Shown: positions 9,497 through 18,746 of the stretch, piece after piece
Layout of the letters: each line of letters opens with the position of its first letter
Numbering within the stretch: position 1 is the first letter of the stretch
The notes under the pieces: model-generated
Told to the model about the DNA's origin: nothing
The model's database searches: none
Seen by the model: the letters and a program-made list of their open reading frames with translations, nothing else
Assembly (NCBI RefSeq): GCF_008122205.1
Contig: NZ_PHNJ01000012.1
Coordinates: 88,939 to 152,938 of the forward strand
Direction: 5' to 3'
From: Natronococcus pandeyae
Lineage (GTDB): Archaea; Halobacteriota; Halobacteria; Halobacteriales; Natrialbaceae
DNA: 64,000 nt
Made by a program: the position numbers and the translations under genes

Positions 9497-9981
9497 ACTG
9501 CGTCCTCACCCTCGCTCTCGATCGCGAGTCGGCGCAGTTCTTCGCGGAGCGTTTCGGCTCGTTCTGGGGTCAGTCCGGGAATCGCTACGTCGGCGCTTCG
9601 GGAGCCTGCCGTGTAGACGACGACGGTCGAGAGTCCGGCCGTTCGCTCGAGCGGCGACCGTCGGGAGTCGACGTGCTGGACGCGGACGTACGGGACGACC
9701 GTCTTGATGCGGGTGAAGACGCCTCGCTCGATGAACAGCCCGTCGTCCTGTACCTCGAACCGCCAGACGGAGTAGCGGAGCCAGGCGACGATGAGACGAA
9801 CGATAGCCAGGATCACGGCGAGCGCGACGGCTCCCGGGACGAGCAGATCCGGTGGGTTTCCCCAGAAATCGGTGATAGAGAGCAACAGCGCTCCTCCCAC
9901 GATGAAACCGCCGGCGAGACTGGCCCGGAAAACCGCCATAATGAGCCAGACGACGCGGACCCGTGGGTTGAGTCGTTCCAT
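9493..9981 (-). CDS. Single-PH-domain membrane protein (YdbS-like)
   Basis: 162 residues: two membrane helices (about 14-65) followed by one bPH2 module (VWRFEVQDDGLFIERGVF, then VVPYVRVQHVD) and a short conserved tail (PGLTPERAETLREELRRLA). It is the first gene of a two-gene operon with the three-PH-domain protein, with a 4-base stop/start overlap. The same order and overlap recur at 14310-14771/12598-14313, so the two proteins very likely act together at the membrane. Confidence 0.85.
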   Translation of the reverse strand: MERLNPRVRVVWLIMAVFRASLAGGFIVGGALLLSITDFWGNPPDLLVPGAVALAVILAIVRLIVAWLRYSVWRFEVQDDGLFIERGVFTRIKTVVPYVRVQHVDSRRSPLERTAGLSTVVVYTAGSRSADVAIPGLTPERAETLREELRRLAIESEGEDAV

Positions 9982-10034
9982 AGCTCCCGAAATGTTCGGT
10001 ATGAGAATAAAGAGTGGGATAGCGGATCCGGGCG

Positions 10035-10502
10035 TCAGACGATATCACGAGCACGAAGGAACGACACCTGGCGATACATCCGGCAGCCGAGACAGATACC
10101 GGTCACCGCCGCGAGTCCAGCGGCCAGTCCGACCAGCGCGGCGATGGCGAACCCGAGAGTGGGAACGCCCGCGAGAAGCAACAGGATGGCGAGTCCGGAT
10201 CCCGCCGCACCCAGGAGTTTCGCGAACCGGTGCGGTGCTGCAGGCTCACGATGCTCCGGTCGGCCGACGATCGGGATCACGAGGCGTTGCCAGAGGAACC
10301 GATAGAGGTCGAACCGCCAGCCGGAGAGCACCGAGACGCCGAGGATCACGGCGACGGCACCAACCAGTATCGGCTCACCGAGCCCGACACCGAGTAACAG
10401 GAGCGTTGCGGTGATCGACTGGCCGAACCGAGGGGCTCGAGGGTCGACGAGCGTGGTACTCGAGTCGTTCGTCCGATCGGTCTGTACTTGGGTACTTGTC
10501 AC
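10035..10502 (-). CDS. DUF4395 family membrane protein
   Basis: 155 residues with a GTG start (10500-10502). DPRAPRFGQSITATLLLLGV is the DUF4395 opening, followed by four predicted membrane helices in two pairs (about 32-62 and 98-140) and a basic loop with LYRFLWQRLVIPIVGRP between them. A Cys in the last helix region (GICLGCRMY) matches the habit of this family, which is often found beside thioredoxin-like proteins; none is present here. It lies 53 bases upstream of the PH-protein operon on the same strand and may be transcribed with it. Confidence 0.75.
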   Translation of the reverse strand: MTSTQVQTDRTNDSSTTLVDPRAPRFGQSITATLLLLGVGLGEPILVGAVAVILGVSVLSGWRFDLYRFLWQRLVIPIVGRPEHREPAAPHRFAKLLGAAGSGLAILLLLAGVPTLGFAIAALVGLAAGLAAVTGICLGCRMYRQVSFLRARDIV

Positions 10503-10624
10503 ACACCCATTACGCGGTCGAACAGTATGAGTGCGCGGTCGTTACGAAAGCAGAGTGGCTAGAATCGATACCGTTCTGGAAGGAACGATAGAATGATCGG
10601 ATCGAAATCGCCGTCCGGTCGACC

Positions 10625-10858
10625 TCAGTGCGTCGCTGTTCTGAGATCGTCGATCTGGAACAGGTCCTCTTGCAGTCCCGTCCCGTCGCAGGCTTCGTTC
10701 GGGCAGTCGTAGTGCCAGCCATCCTGGGTCGCGTCGCCCTCGCGGAAACGCTCGCCACATACCTGACAGAACAGCTGTCCTTTCTCGCAGGTATCTCGGT
10801 GAAGTTCCAGTGCAAGTTCCGTCTGGAACGACTGATTACAGTCTCGACAGGTGTGCAT
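10625..10858 (-). CDS. Small zinc-finger protein
   Basis: 77 residues from the ATG at 10856-10858. Two metal-binding modules are visible: a C2H2/C2HC type finger at the N-terminus (CRDCNQSFQ, then LELHRDTC) and a second cluster (CQVCGERF, then HYDCPNEAC). The protein ends with a short acidic tail. Small zinc-finger proteins are abundant in haloarchaea and some act as regulators of transcription or translation; no target can be inferred. It is monocistronic, between the PH operon and fumC. Confidence 0.75.
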   Translation of the reverse strand: MHTCRDCNQSFQTELALELHRDTCEKGQLFCQVCGERFREGDATQDGWHYDCPNEACDGTGLQEDLFQIDDLRTATH

Positions 10859-11161
10859 ATTTCGTCTGACGCGAGCGGTCCTCAAAATTGCTTGGGTTCG
10901 TTTCTTCCGTGCGGATAAGCAGTGATTCGGCTCCGCTACGCCGATTTACCGCGAACAGTCCGGGAAAAAAGAAGTATCGAACGCACTGTTTACTCGAAAG
11001 CGTGTTTCTCGAGTACTGGTAGCTGTGTGAATTCGAAACACACCCGAATTACCGTCGGTGAACACTGTCAACTATTCGGTACGTTTGGCTGTTGGGTCGA
11101 TATCAGTTCGAGAGACGAGGGATGAACGCGAGCGGTGAGTACGCGACCGCAGTGCTCCCGA

Positions 11162-12577
11162 TCAGTCGTCCTGGCCGAGGATTCCGCGGTGGGTCATCTT
11201 CTCGGGGTCGAGCACCTCGTCGGCTTCGTCCTCGTCGAGGTACCCCTTCTCGAGGACGACCTCCCGAACCGTCTTCCCTTCCTTGAGCGCGGTCTTGGCG
11301 ACCTCGCTGGCCTTGTCGTAGCCGAGGTGGACGTTGAGCGAGGTGGCGAGCGCCATCGACTGCTCGACCTGGGTCTCACAGTGCTCGCGGTTGGCCTCGA
11401 GCGGATTGACGAAGCGCTCGGCGAAGACCTGACTCGAGTTCGAGATCAGTTCGGCGGACTCGAGGAAGTTGTGTGCGAGGACGGGCTTGTAGAGATTGAG
11501 GTCGATCTGGCCTTCGGCGGCGCCGGCAGAGACGGCAGCGTCGTTCCCGACGACCTGCTTGTGGACCTGGTTGACGGCCTCGGCGACGACCGGGTTGATC
11601 TTGCCGGGCATGATCGAGGAGCCGGGCTGGTTCTCGGGCTGTTCGATCTCGCCGAGTCCGTTTCGGGGACCCGAGGCGAGCAGGCGCAGGTCGTTGGCGA
11701 TCTTGTTCAGCGAGCCGGCGACGACGCGCAGCGCACCGTGGGCCTCGGACATCGCGTCGTGGGCTGCCTGGGCCTCGAAGTGGTTGTCGGCTTCCCGGAA
11801 CTGGACGCCGGTCTCCTTGGTGATGTACTCGGCGGCGCGGCCGGGGAACTCCTCGTGCGTGTTGAGGCCGGTTCCCGTCGCAGTTCCGCCGAGGGCGAGT
11901 TCCGCGAGGTGGTTGCGAACCTTGTCGACGCGGTCGAGTCCCTTCTGGATCTGGGTCCGATAGCCGCCGAACTCCTGGCCGAGCGTGACCGGAGTAGCGT
12001 CCTGGAGGTGGGTCCGACCCGTCTTGACGACGTCGTCGAACTCCTCTTCTTTCGCCTCGAGCGCCTCGCGAAGCGTATCGAGGGCGGGGATGACGTCCTT
12101 CTCGACGGCCTCGAGGGCGGCGACGTGCATCGCGGTCGGGATGACGTCGTTGCTCGACTGGCCGTAGTTGACGTGGTCGTTCGGGTGGACGACGCGGTCG
12201 CCGATCTCCGCACCCATGATCTCGGCGGCGCGGTTGGCGATGACCTCGTTGGCGTTCATGTTCGATGAGGTGCCGGAGCCGGTCTGGAAGACGTCGACCG
12301 GGAACTGATCGTCGTGCTCGCCGGCGATGACCTCGTCGGCTGCCTCGATGATCGCCTCCGCGACGTCCTCCTCGATCAGTCCGAGGTCGCGGTTGGCCTG
12401 TGCGGCGGCCTTCTTGACGACGCCGAGCGCGCGGACGAACCGGCGACTGAAGCTGATCCCTGAGATGGGGAAGTTCTGGATAGCGCGCTGGGTCTGGGCG
12501 CCCCAGTAGGCGTCCACCGGCACCTGCATCTCGCCGAGGCTGTCCTCCTCGATACGGAACTCGTCGTCACGTGTCAT
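11162..12577 (-). CDS. fumC: Fumarate hydratase, class II
   Basis: 471 residues, the usual length of the class II enzyme of the citrate cycle, which interconverts fumarate and malate without an iron-sulfur cluster. The superfamily signature GSSIMPGKINPV is present near residue 320 with the catalytic serine loop. TGSGTSSNMNANEV (about 100), HPNDHVNYGQSSND (about 140) and the C-terminal DPEKMTHRG are also typical. It is monocistronic, 20 bases after the downstream PH operon's end on the same strand. Confidence 0.96.
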   Translation of the reverse strand: MTRDDEFRIEEDSLGEMQVPVDAYWGAQTQRAIQNFPISGISFSRRFVRALGVVKKAAAQANRDLGLIEEDVAEAIIEAADEVIAGEHDDQFPVDVFQTGSGTSSNMNANEVIANRAAEIMGAEIGDRVVHPNDHVNYGQSSNDVIPTAMHVAALEAVEKDVIPALDTLREALEAKEEEFDDVVKTGRTHLQDATPVTLGQEFGGYRTQIQKGLDRVDKVRNHLAELALGGTATGTGLNTHEEFPGRAAEYITKETGVQFREADNHFEAQAAHDAMSEAHGALRVVAGSLNKIANDLRLLASGPRNGLGEIEQPENQPGSSIMPGKINPVVAEAVNQVHKQVVGNDAAVSAGAAEGQIDLNLYKPVLAHNFLESAELISNSSQVFAERFVNPLEANREHCETQVEQSMALATSLNVHLGYDKASEVAKTALKEGKTVREVVLEKGYLDEDEADEVLDPEKMTHRGILGQDD

Positions 12578-12597
12578 ACCCGAAGCGTTGCGACCGG

Positions 12598-14313
12598 TCA
12601 GGTAAAATCCACCGAAAAGCCGACGTCGTCGGCCCGAGCGCGCTCTCGCAGGGCCGACTGCAGGCGCTTCCTGCCGGTCCTGTGTGTATCGCGCGCGTCC
12701 TCGAGGTCGACGTCGTAGATGGTCGGCGTCGCCCAGAAGAACGTCCGCGAACTGGCAGTGTCGACGACCAGCGACGCCAGCCCGAGCCGACGCTGGAAGA
12801 TCGATCGCCGCGTCGTGACGGTCTGGATGCGGTAGTACGGGATGACGGTCGTCCGCCGGCGCCAGAATCCGCGGCGGATCACCAGGTGATCCTCTCCAAC
12901 GTAGTAGCCGAGGTGGACGTACCGCAAGTGCGCCGCCGGCGGCACCGCCGCGAAGACGATCGCGGCGAGATACCAGCGCTCGAGCGGCGTCACGTGGGCG
13001 ATAGCAAAAACTATCCCGACGACCACGGCGGCGATCAGCGAGTATCGGACGAGGTATCGACGGCGGGCCAGCGGTGGCGGACTCTCGAACTTCGGCGTCT
13101 CGACGCCCGTGAGGGTCTCGGTGAACCGGTGGACGTGCGCCGTCCGAGCGAGGGGAACGGCGGACTGACTGCCACCGCTACTGTCGGGGCCGTAGCCGGC
13201 CGTCTCGACCCACAGGCCGGCGTACTCGATGGCCCGCTGGAGCGGGTTGTCGGTGACGGTTACCGACTGAACTTTCTCGACCGGAATCGAGCCGCTGTAG
13301 CGCTGGAGGAGGCCGCGCTCGTAGACGAAGTCGTCGCCGACCCGGCCGAGTTGGAAGTCGTAGTACGTCGCGAACGTGTAGGCGACGCTGACCAGGTAGG
13401 TGATGACGATCCCGTTGATCGCCGAGACGACGGTCAACACGCCGTAGCTCTGTGCGTCACCGGTTGCGAGGTCCTCCGGGCCGCCGAACGGCTGCGAGAT
13501 GGTGAGGAGCACCTCGAGGATCGAGTCGGTCGCGAGAAAAAAGACGAAGCCGACCGCCGCGATCGCCGCCGGTCGCAGCGTCGTCAGCGAGTAGAGGAGG
13601 AGTTCCCGTGACTCGAGGGCAAACAGCCGCTTTCGCTGGGGCTCAGGCCGCCGATCGGTCGACGGCGCTGGTCGTCGCTCCGCGGGCGGACGACCGGCTT
13701 CGTCGGGTTCGGTCGGTGCCGGGACCTCACTCTCCGACGACTCAGAGGGGGCCTCTCGCTCCGCTTCGGCGTCGACCTCGCTCGGTTCCGTCGGCTCTCC
13801 CGACTCCGCACGCTCCCGTGGCGCCTCGCCCTCCGTCGGTTCCGTCGAGGGGGTCTCGGAGCGGCCGTTCACCTGGGCCGTTCGGCGCCGAATCTGGTGT
13901 TGCAATCTATCGGCTTCGGACTTGCTGACGAAACTCAGGGCCGCCTCGCTGCTCCCACCGCCGGCCGTCTCGATGGTGACGACGGCGAGGCCGAGCAGCC
14001 GCTGGAACACGCCCTGCCGAACGTCGACGTTCTGGATCCGCCGGTAGGGGATCTCTCGGGACCGGCGGGCGAACACGCCGGAGGCGACGTCGAACGTGTC
14101 CGGCGTGACGGCGTACCCGAACCGGTAGTAGTAGACGACACCGTAGGCGGCGCCGAGGAGAAAACCGAGCAACGCACCGAACGGCAACCACGCCATGCTG
14201 ACGGGTTCGAAGACGCCCGCGAGTCCGATGACGAGAAAGACCGGGATCCAGAGCCAGAGCAGCCCGTACTGGATGGCGTACGTGAACGCGCTGAACGGAT
14301 GGAGGCGGTTCAT
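12598..14313 (-). CDS. Three-PH-domain membrane protein, paralogue of 7919-9496
   Basis: 571 residues with the same architecture as the protein at 7919: helix pair, PH module (TFDVASGVFARRSREIPY, then RRIQNVDVRQ), a longer acidic Glu/Ser/Pro-rich linker (about 150-235), a second helix pair and PH module (FVYERGLLQRYSGSIPVEK), then a third (LVIRRGFWRRRTTVIPYYRI). It overlaps the upstream small PH gene by 4 bases. The linker is the main difference from its paralogue. Probably the product of an operon duplication with later divergence. Confidence 0.85.
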   Translation of the reverse strand: MNRLHPFSAFTYAIQYGLLWLWIPVFLVIGLAGVFEPVSMAWLPFGALLGFLLGAAYGVVYYYRFGYAVTPDTFDVASGVFARRSREIPYRRIQNVDVRQGVFQRLLGLAVVTIETAGGGSSEAALSFVSKSEADRLQHQIRRRTAQVNGRSETPSTEPTEGEAPRERAESGEPTEPSEVDAEAEREAPSESSESEVPAPTEPDEAGRPPAERRPAPSTDRRPEPQRKRLFALESRELLLYSLTTLRPAAIAAVGFVFFLATDSILEVLLTISQPFGGPEDLATGDAQSYGVLTVVSAINGIVITYLVSVAYTFATYYDFQLGRVGDDFVYERGLLQRYSGSIPVEKVQSVTVTDNPLQRAIEYAGLWVETAGYGPDSSGGSQSAVPLARTAHVHRFTETLTGVETPKFESPPPLARRRYLVRYSLIAAVVVGIVFAIAHVTPLERWYLAAIVFAAVPPAAHLRYVHLGYYVGEDHLVIRRGFWRRRTTVIPYYRIQTVTTRRSIFQRRLGLASLVVDTASSRTFFWATPTIYDVDLEDARDTHRTGRKRLQSALRERARADDVGFSVDFT

Positions 14314-14771
14314 ACTGCGTCGTCAGCCTCGCTCTCGACGGCCAGTTGGCGGAGCGTATCCTGCAGGTCCCGCGCCCGGTTCGGCGGCAGTCCGGGAATC
14401 CGGACGTCCGCGTTCCGCGAGCCGGCCGTGTAGACGACGACGCTCGAGAGTCCGAGCGCCCGCTCGATGGGGCCGAACTGCGTGTCGACGTGCTGGACGC
14501 GGACGAAGGGGACGGCAGTCTCGACGAACGTGATGACGCCGCGCTCGAGGTAGAGCGCGTCCGGCTGGAGTTCGAACTGCCAGACCTGGTAGAGCCGGAT
14601 GGCGTAGGCGGCACCGAGGACGAGCGCGACGGCGACCACGCCCACCAGTCCGGCCGTCGGGACGGCGGTGATCCAGCGATCGATGGCGACGAAGACGGCG
14701 CCGAGAACGATCGCCATGATCGCCGTCTGGGCGACCCAGAGGATCCTGATACGCGGATGAAGCGACTCCAT
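14310..14771 (-). CDS. Single-PH-domain membrane protein, paralogue of 9493-9981
   Basis: 153 residues: N-terminal basic segment (MESLHPRIRILW, compare MERLNPRVRVVW in the paralogue), two membrane helices, one bPH2 module (VWQFELQPDALYLERGVI, then AVPFVRVQHVDT) and the same tail type (PPNRARDLQDTLRQLAVES). First gene of the second YdbS/YdbT-like operon. The pairing rule is conserved between the two operons, which supports a heteromeric membrane complex. Confidence 0.85.
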   Translation of the reverse strand: MESLHPRIRILWVAQTAIMAIVLGAVFVAIDRWITAVPTAGLVGVVAVALVLGAAYAIRLYQVWQFELQPDALYLERGVITFVETAVPFVRVQHVDTQFGPIERALGLSSVVVYTAGSRNADVRIPGLPPNRARDLQDTLRQLAVESEADDAV

Positions 14772-14912
14772 ACGAGTATCCTATCAGGAGTGAAGGATAA
14801 ACCTGCGGTTCGAGCCGGTGTTCGCCCGACGGGCGGCGCGTACCGACGCAGTGGGCGAACGACTCCCGGACTGTCGCGACGGCGTATTTCGCCCGGCCAT
14901 CATCGACCTCCG

Positions 14913-15164
14913 CTACTCGAGGTCCTCGTACTCCTCGGGCGTGTACGTCGAGAGCTCGAGCGCGTGGATGTCCGTCGTCATGTGATCGCCGAGCGCGTCG
15001 TAGACCTGCTGGTGTTGCTGGACCAGCGGGAGTCCCTCGAAGGAAGGCGAGACGACCGTCGCCGCGAGGTGATCGTCGTCGTGTTTGTCGCGTGCGTGTG
15101 TGACCGTCGCGTCGGCGTCCTCGAGTCCCGATTCGATGACTGCCTCGACGTCGTCTGGCTTCAT
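14913..15164 (-). CDS. BolA family protein
   Basis: 83 residues from the ATG at 15162-15164. It carries the class II KH-like BolA fold signature: ATVTHARDKHDDDHLAATVV, then FEGLPLVQQHQQVYDALGD and the C-terminal IHALELSTYTPEEY. The conserved His in VQQHQQVY is present. BolA proteins partner with monothiol glutaredoxins or act in iron-sulfur and stress pathways; no glutaredoxin gene is nearby. Short gene in a divergent arrangement with the DUF7523-type gene. Confidence 0.85.
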   Translation of the reverse strand: MKPDDVEAVIESGLEDADATVTHARDKHDDDHLAATVVSPSFEGLPLVQQHQQVYDALGDHMTTDIHALELSTYTPEEYEDLE

Positions 15165-15224
15165 ACGGGATCGGTCGACCGCTCGGGGCAAAAACACCGC
15201 GGTCGACGGCGCGTGATCACGACG

Positions 15225-15232
15225 CTTATATC
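15225..15232 (+). promoter_or_regulatory. TATA box for the DUF7523-type gene
   Basis: CTTATATC lies about 25 bases before the ATG at 15255, the spacing expected for a leaderless haloarchaeal transcript. It supports that ATG over upstream in-frame starts. Confidence 0.55.
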
Positions 15233-15254
15233 TATGCAGGGGTGTGCCACAGCT

Positions 15255-15767
15255 ATGTCACTCGCGAGCGAGACGCGCCGCGCCGTCGACGACCACCCGT
15301 TTCTCCTGGCCGCACTGCGGGCCGGCGTGGTGAACTATACCGCCGCCGCCCGATACCTCGACGTCGATGGCGAGGCCGACGCGGTGGCGACGGCGATTCG
15401 CCGGTACGCCGAGGAGCTACCGGCGTACGAGACCGGGGCATGCGACGCCCGCGTCAGGATGGAAAGCGGAATCACGGCGGTTCCGATCGATGGATCCCAT
15501 CCGGAAACCGCGCTGCTCGCCGTCGGCGGAACGTCGTTCAGGACCGACGGCGGCGATCTGACCGCGATCGTCGCGACCGGCGCCGTCGATACGACCGCGC
15601 TCGCGGAGGCGCTACAGCACCTCTCGATCGAGGAAATTACACCGGTCGCCGCCGGCGTGAGCGAGGGCGCGATGATGATAATCGTCGATCGTCTCGAGGG
15701 GGCAAACGCGCTGCGCGCGGTCGAGGACGCGCTCGAGGCAGTTCCCCAGACGTATAGTACCAACTGA
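15255..15767 (+). CDS. DUF7523-type haloarchaeal protein, 3' end altered by a repeat element
   Basis: 170 residues. The N-terminal part (DHPFLLAALRAGVVNYTAAA, then a VATAIRRYAEEL helix) is a helix-turn-helix-like segment. It is followed by a two-strand/helix domain ending in SEGAMMIIVDRLEGANALRA, which looks ACT-like. Proteins of this kind are widespread, uncharacterised haloarchaeal products. The last four codons and the TGA stop (15765-15767) lie inside the terminal inverted repeat of element B, which starts at 15753. The element thus supplies the residues YSTN and the stop. Whether sequence was lost cannot be told from one genome. Confidence 0.75.
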   Translation: MSLASETRRAVDDHPFLLAALRAGVVNYTAAARYLDVDGEADAVATAIRRYAEELPAYETGACDARVRMESGITAVPIDGSHPETALLAVGGTSFRTDGGDLTAIVATGAVDTTALAEALQHLSIEEITPVAAGVSEGAMMIIVDRLEGANALRAVEDALEAVPQTYSTN

Positions 15768-16026
15768 AACGGTTTCCACACCGATCACGCTGTCCGCGGG
15801 TCTTGCTTGTGTCGCTCACGGGTCGTTCCTCCCCGTTCGCGTTGCGCGGTTCTCACTCACTTCGTGCTCACGGGTCGTTCCTCCCCGTTCGCGTTGCGCG
15901 GTTCTCACTCACTTCGTTCGTTCCGAACCGCGCTCGTTCCGAACCGCGCTCGTTCCGAACCGCGCTCGTTCCGAACCGCGATCCCGTCGTGCGATCAAGT
16001 GCGCACTGACGTTCAGCGGCTACTAT
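15753..16026 (+). mobile_element. MITE-like inverted-repeat element, copy B
   Basis: 274 bases bounded by TATAGTACCAACTGAAAC on the left and, as reverse complement, ATAGTAGCCGCTGAAC on the right. The left arm matches copy C (opposite strand) at about 45 of 47 positions by eye. The centre holds a tandem array: about two long units containing GCGGTTCTCACTCACTTCG, then about four 15-16-base units of GTTCCGAACCGCGCTC. It has no open frame of its own. Its left end forms the 3' end of the DUF7523-type gene. Confidence 0.8.
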
Positions 16027-16179
16027 CGTCCTCGAGAACGGACTGCCGGAAAGTTACTTGCGGCCCGCTCACGGAGTGGTATCGATGACTGTCTCGAGAG
16101 CCGTACGGCCCCGTCCGGAACCGAACGATCGATCGTGTCCGCGGACGCCCGTCGGTCCCGAACTCGGGGGGGAGAGCGA

Positions 16180-17157
16180 ATGAACGACGATCGGACGCAG
16201 GTGGCGATCGCCTGCCAGGGCGGCGGGAGTCACACCGCTTTCACGGCCGGTGTCCTCCGCGAACTCCTCTCGCAGTGGCAGACCCAGGAGGAGACGTTCG
16301 AACTGGTCGGGATCAGCGGCAGTTCCGGGGGCGCGTTCAACGCGCTCGCGGCCTGGTACGGATTCGTCACCGGCGACGAGACGAGGGGAATCGAGATCCT
16401 CGACGACCTCTGGGACGACATCGCTGCGAGCAACGTCGCAGACCAGCTATTCAACGACTGGGTGACGAGCTACGCCCGGCTCGCCAGTACCGGTGTCGGG
16501 CTCCCGCAAGTGAGTCCGTACTACTCACCGGCAGCCAGATGGAGTCAGGGGCAGCTCGCCGACCTTCTCGAACGCCACATTCCCTTCACGAAGATTCCGG
16601 TCCTCTGTGCAGCCGAGGTGCCGAATCTGGTCGTCGGCGCAGTCAACGTCAACGCCGGCGAGTTCGTGACGTTCGTCAACGAAGACGTCACGGTCGACGC
16701 CGTCCTCGCTTCGGCCGCAGTACCGGGGCTGTTCGAGGCCGTCGAGATCGACGGCGACCACCACTGGGACGGGCTGCTCTCGCAGAACCCGCCGGTCGGG
16801 GACCTGCTCTCCCTTCCCGGCGACCGGACGCCCGACGAGCTGTGGATCGTTCAGATCAACCCCCAGGTTCGGCCGGAGACACCGACCTCGCTTTCGGAAA
16901 TCGGCGATCGACGTAACGAACTCGCGGGTAACATCTCTCTGAACCAGGAGCTTCGCATCGTCGAGCGGATCAACGAGTGGATCGAGAGCGGTCACTTCGA
17001 CCACCCGGAGTACACGACGACGGAAGTCAAGCAGATCGAGCTAACGGGCTATCACCAGTCGACAAAACTCGACCGCGACCCGGACTTTCTCGAGCAACTC
17101 GCGGCCGAAGGCGAGGAGCGAGCCGCGGCGTTTCTCGACGATCGGGCGGCCGACTGA
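16180..17157 (+). CDS. Patatin-like phospholipase/esterase
   Basis: 325 residues from the ATG at 16180, preceded by a GGGGGGAG purine-rich ribosome site; a GTG at 16135 is the alternative. It has the patatin fold's oxyanion loop (ACQGGGSHTAF, about 8-18), the nucleophile elbow GISGSSGGAFN (GxSxG, serine about 46) and the catalytic Asp in HHWDGLLSQNPP (about 205). The family hydrolyses acyl chains from lipids. Haloarchaeal membranes have ether lipids, so an ester or stored substrate is more likely. No signal peptide is seen, so it acts in the cytosol. Neighbours give no clue. Confidence 0.88.
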   Translation: MNDDRTQVAIACQGGGSHTAFTAGVLRELLSQWQTQEETFELVGISGSSGGAFNALAAWYGFVTGDETRGIEILDDLWDDIAASNVADQLFNDWVTSYARLASTGVGLPQVSPYYSPAARWSQGQLADLLERHIPFTKIPVLCAAEVPNLVVGAVNVNAGEFVTFVNEDVTVDAVLASAAVPGLFEAVEIDGDHHWDGLLSQNPPVGDLLSLPGDRTPDELWIVQINPQVRPETPTSLSEIGDRRNELAGNISLNQELRIVERINEWIESGHFDHPEYTTTEVKQIELTGYHQSTKLDRDPDFLEQLAAEGEERAAAFLDDRAAD

Positions 17158-17237
17158 AAGGCGATCGACTGCGCCGAAAACCGACTCGAGCGGCGGCCAC
17201 CACACTGCTTAACTGCCGTCCGGAAAAAATCAGGGTA

Positions 17238-18746
17238 ATGACCCTGCACGTGACGAACACGTTAACGGGCGAGAAAGAGCCGTTCGAGCCACAGGACCCC
17301 GAGAACGTTCTGCTCTACTACTGTGGCCTGACGGTCTCCGATCCGCCCCACCTGGGCCACGCACGCTCGTGGGTCCACGTCGACGTAATGCACCGCTGGC
17401 TCGAGCATATCGGCTACGACGTGCGTCACGTCGAGAACTTCACCGACATCAACGAGAAGATCGTCGCCCGCGTCGGCGAGGACGAGTTGGGCGAGGACGA
17501 GGCCGACGTCGCGGAGACGTACATCGAGCGGACGCTCGCTGACATGCGCTCGCTCAACCTCCTGCGCGCGGAGGTCTACCCCCGCGTCTCCGAGCACGTC
17601 CCCGAGATCGTCGACCTCGTCGAGACCCTGATGGAGAAGGGGTACGCCTACGAGTCCAACGGCTCGGTCTACTTCGACGTCACCGAGTTCGACGAGTACG
17701 GCGCGCTCTCGAACCAGGATCTCGAGGAGATCGAGTCCCAGGGCGATCCGGACGAGCGCTCGGAGAAGCACAACCCCGCCGACTTCGCGCTCTGGAAGGC
17801 CGACGGCGTCGGTCCGGACGCGGTCGAAGAGCACCGCCACGAGGGTGCGGCACCCGCCGAGGAGTCCTGTGAGACCGCCCTGACCTGGGACTCGCCCTGG
17901 GGCGAGGGCCGACCCGGCTGGCACATCGAGTGCTCGGCGATGAGTATGACCCACCTCGGCGAGACCCTGGACCTCCACGTCGGCGGGCGGGACCTCGTCT
18001 TCCCCCACCACGAAAACGAGATCGCCCAGTCCGAGGCGGCGACGGACCAGCGGTTCGCGAAGTACTGGCTCCACTGCGAACTGTTCCAGATGGACGACGA
18101 GAAGATGTCCTCGAGTCTGGGCAACTTCGTCACCGTCGACCAGGCGGTCGACCAGTGGGGAACGAACGTCCTCCGGACCTTCCTCACCGCCGGCGCGTAC
18201 AACAACGTCCAGCTCTACTCGGACGAGACGATCGCCGAGGCCGAAGAGCGGTGGGATCGCCTCGAGCGCGCCTACGAGGCGGCCGTCGACGCCGTCGACT
18301 CGCCCGAGATGAGTGCGAAAGCCGCGGACGACGACCTCCGCGAGGCCGTTTCCGACGCCCGCGAGGAGTTCACGGCCGCGATGAACGACGACTTCAACAC
18401 CCGCGAGGCGCAGTCGGCACTGCTCTCGGTCGCGACGGCGATCAACCGCCACCTCGAGGAGACCGACGCGAGCGAGGGGTACGACTACCGCGGCCTCCGT
18501 CGGGCGATCGAGACCCTCGAGGAACTGGGCGACGTTCTCGGGCTCTCGTTCGAGGGCGACACTGACGGGACGGCGACCCTTGCAGGCGACGTCGTCGAAC
18601 TCGTCCTCGACGTGCGCGAGCACGAGCGCGAGGCCGGCGACTACGAGCGGGCCGACGAGTTGCGCGACGAACTCGAGGCGCTGGGGATCGAAGTGCAGGA
18701 TACCGACGAGGGGCCGACGTATCGGCTCCCGTCGGGCGACGAGTAG
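17238..18746 (+). CDS. cysS: Cysteinyl-tRNA synthetase
   Basis: 502 residues, ATG at 17238. Class I signatures: PPHLGHARS (HIGH box, about 36-44) and KMSSSLGNF (KMSKS box, about 292). The zinc-site segments YYCGLTVSD, WHIECSAM and HHENEIAQSEA are intact, as expected for CysRS, which charges tRNA-Cys. A haloarchaeal acidic insertion lies near residues 145-180. The C-terminal helical anticodon-binding domain is complete, ending RADELRDELEALGIEVQDTD. Confidence 0.97.
   Translation: MTLHVTNTLTGEKEPFEPQDPENVLLYYCGLTVSDPPHLGHARSWVHVDVMHRWLEHIGYDVRHVENFTDINEKIVARVGEDELGEDEADVAETYIERTLADMRSLNLLRAEVYPRVSEHVPEIVDLVETLMEKGYAYESNGSVYFDVTEFDEYGALSNQDLEEIESQGDPDERSEKHNPADFALWKADGVGPDAVEEHRHEGAAPAEESCETALTWDSPWGEGRPGWHIECSAMSMTHLGETLDLHVGGRDLVFPHHENEIAQSEAATDQRFAKYWLHCELFQMDDEKMSSSLGNFVTVDQAVDQWGTNVLRTFLTAGAYNNVQLYSDETIAEAEERWDRLERAYEAAVDAVDSPEMSAKAADDDLREAVSDAREEFTAAMNDDFNTREAQSALLSVATAINRHLEETDASEGYDYRGLRRAIETLEELGDVLGLSFEGDTDGTATLAGDVVELVLDVREHEREAGDYERADELRDELEALGIEVQDTDEGPTYRLPSGDE

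Noticed and set aside
6042..9509. 1155-codon open frame on the minus strand
   Set aside because: Antisense shadow of the nucleotidase and out-of-frame reading of the PH gene; Arg/Pro/Gly-rich or reversed-codon protein character, no domain.
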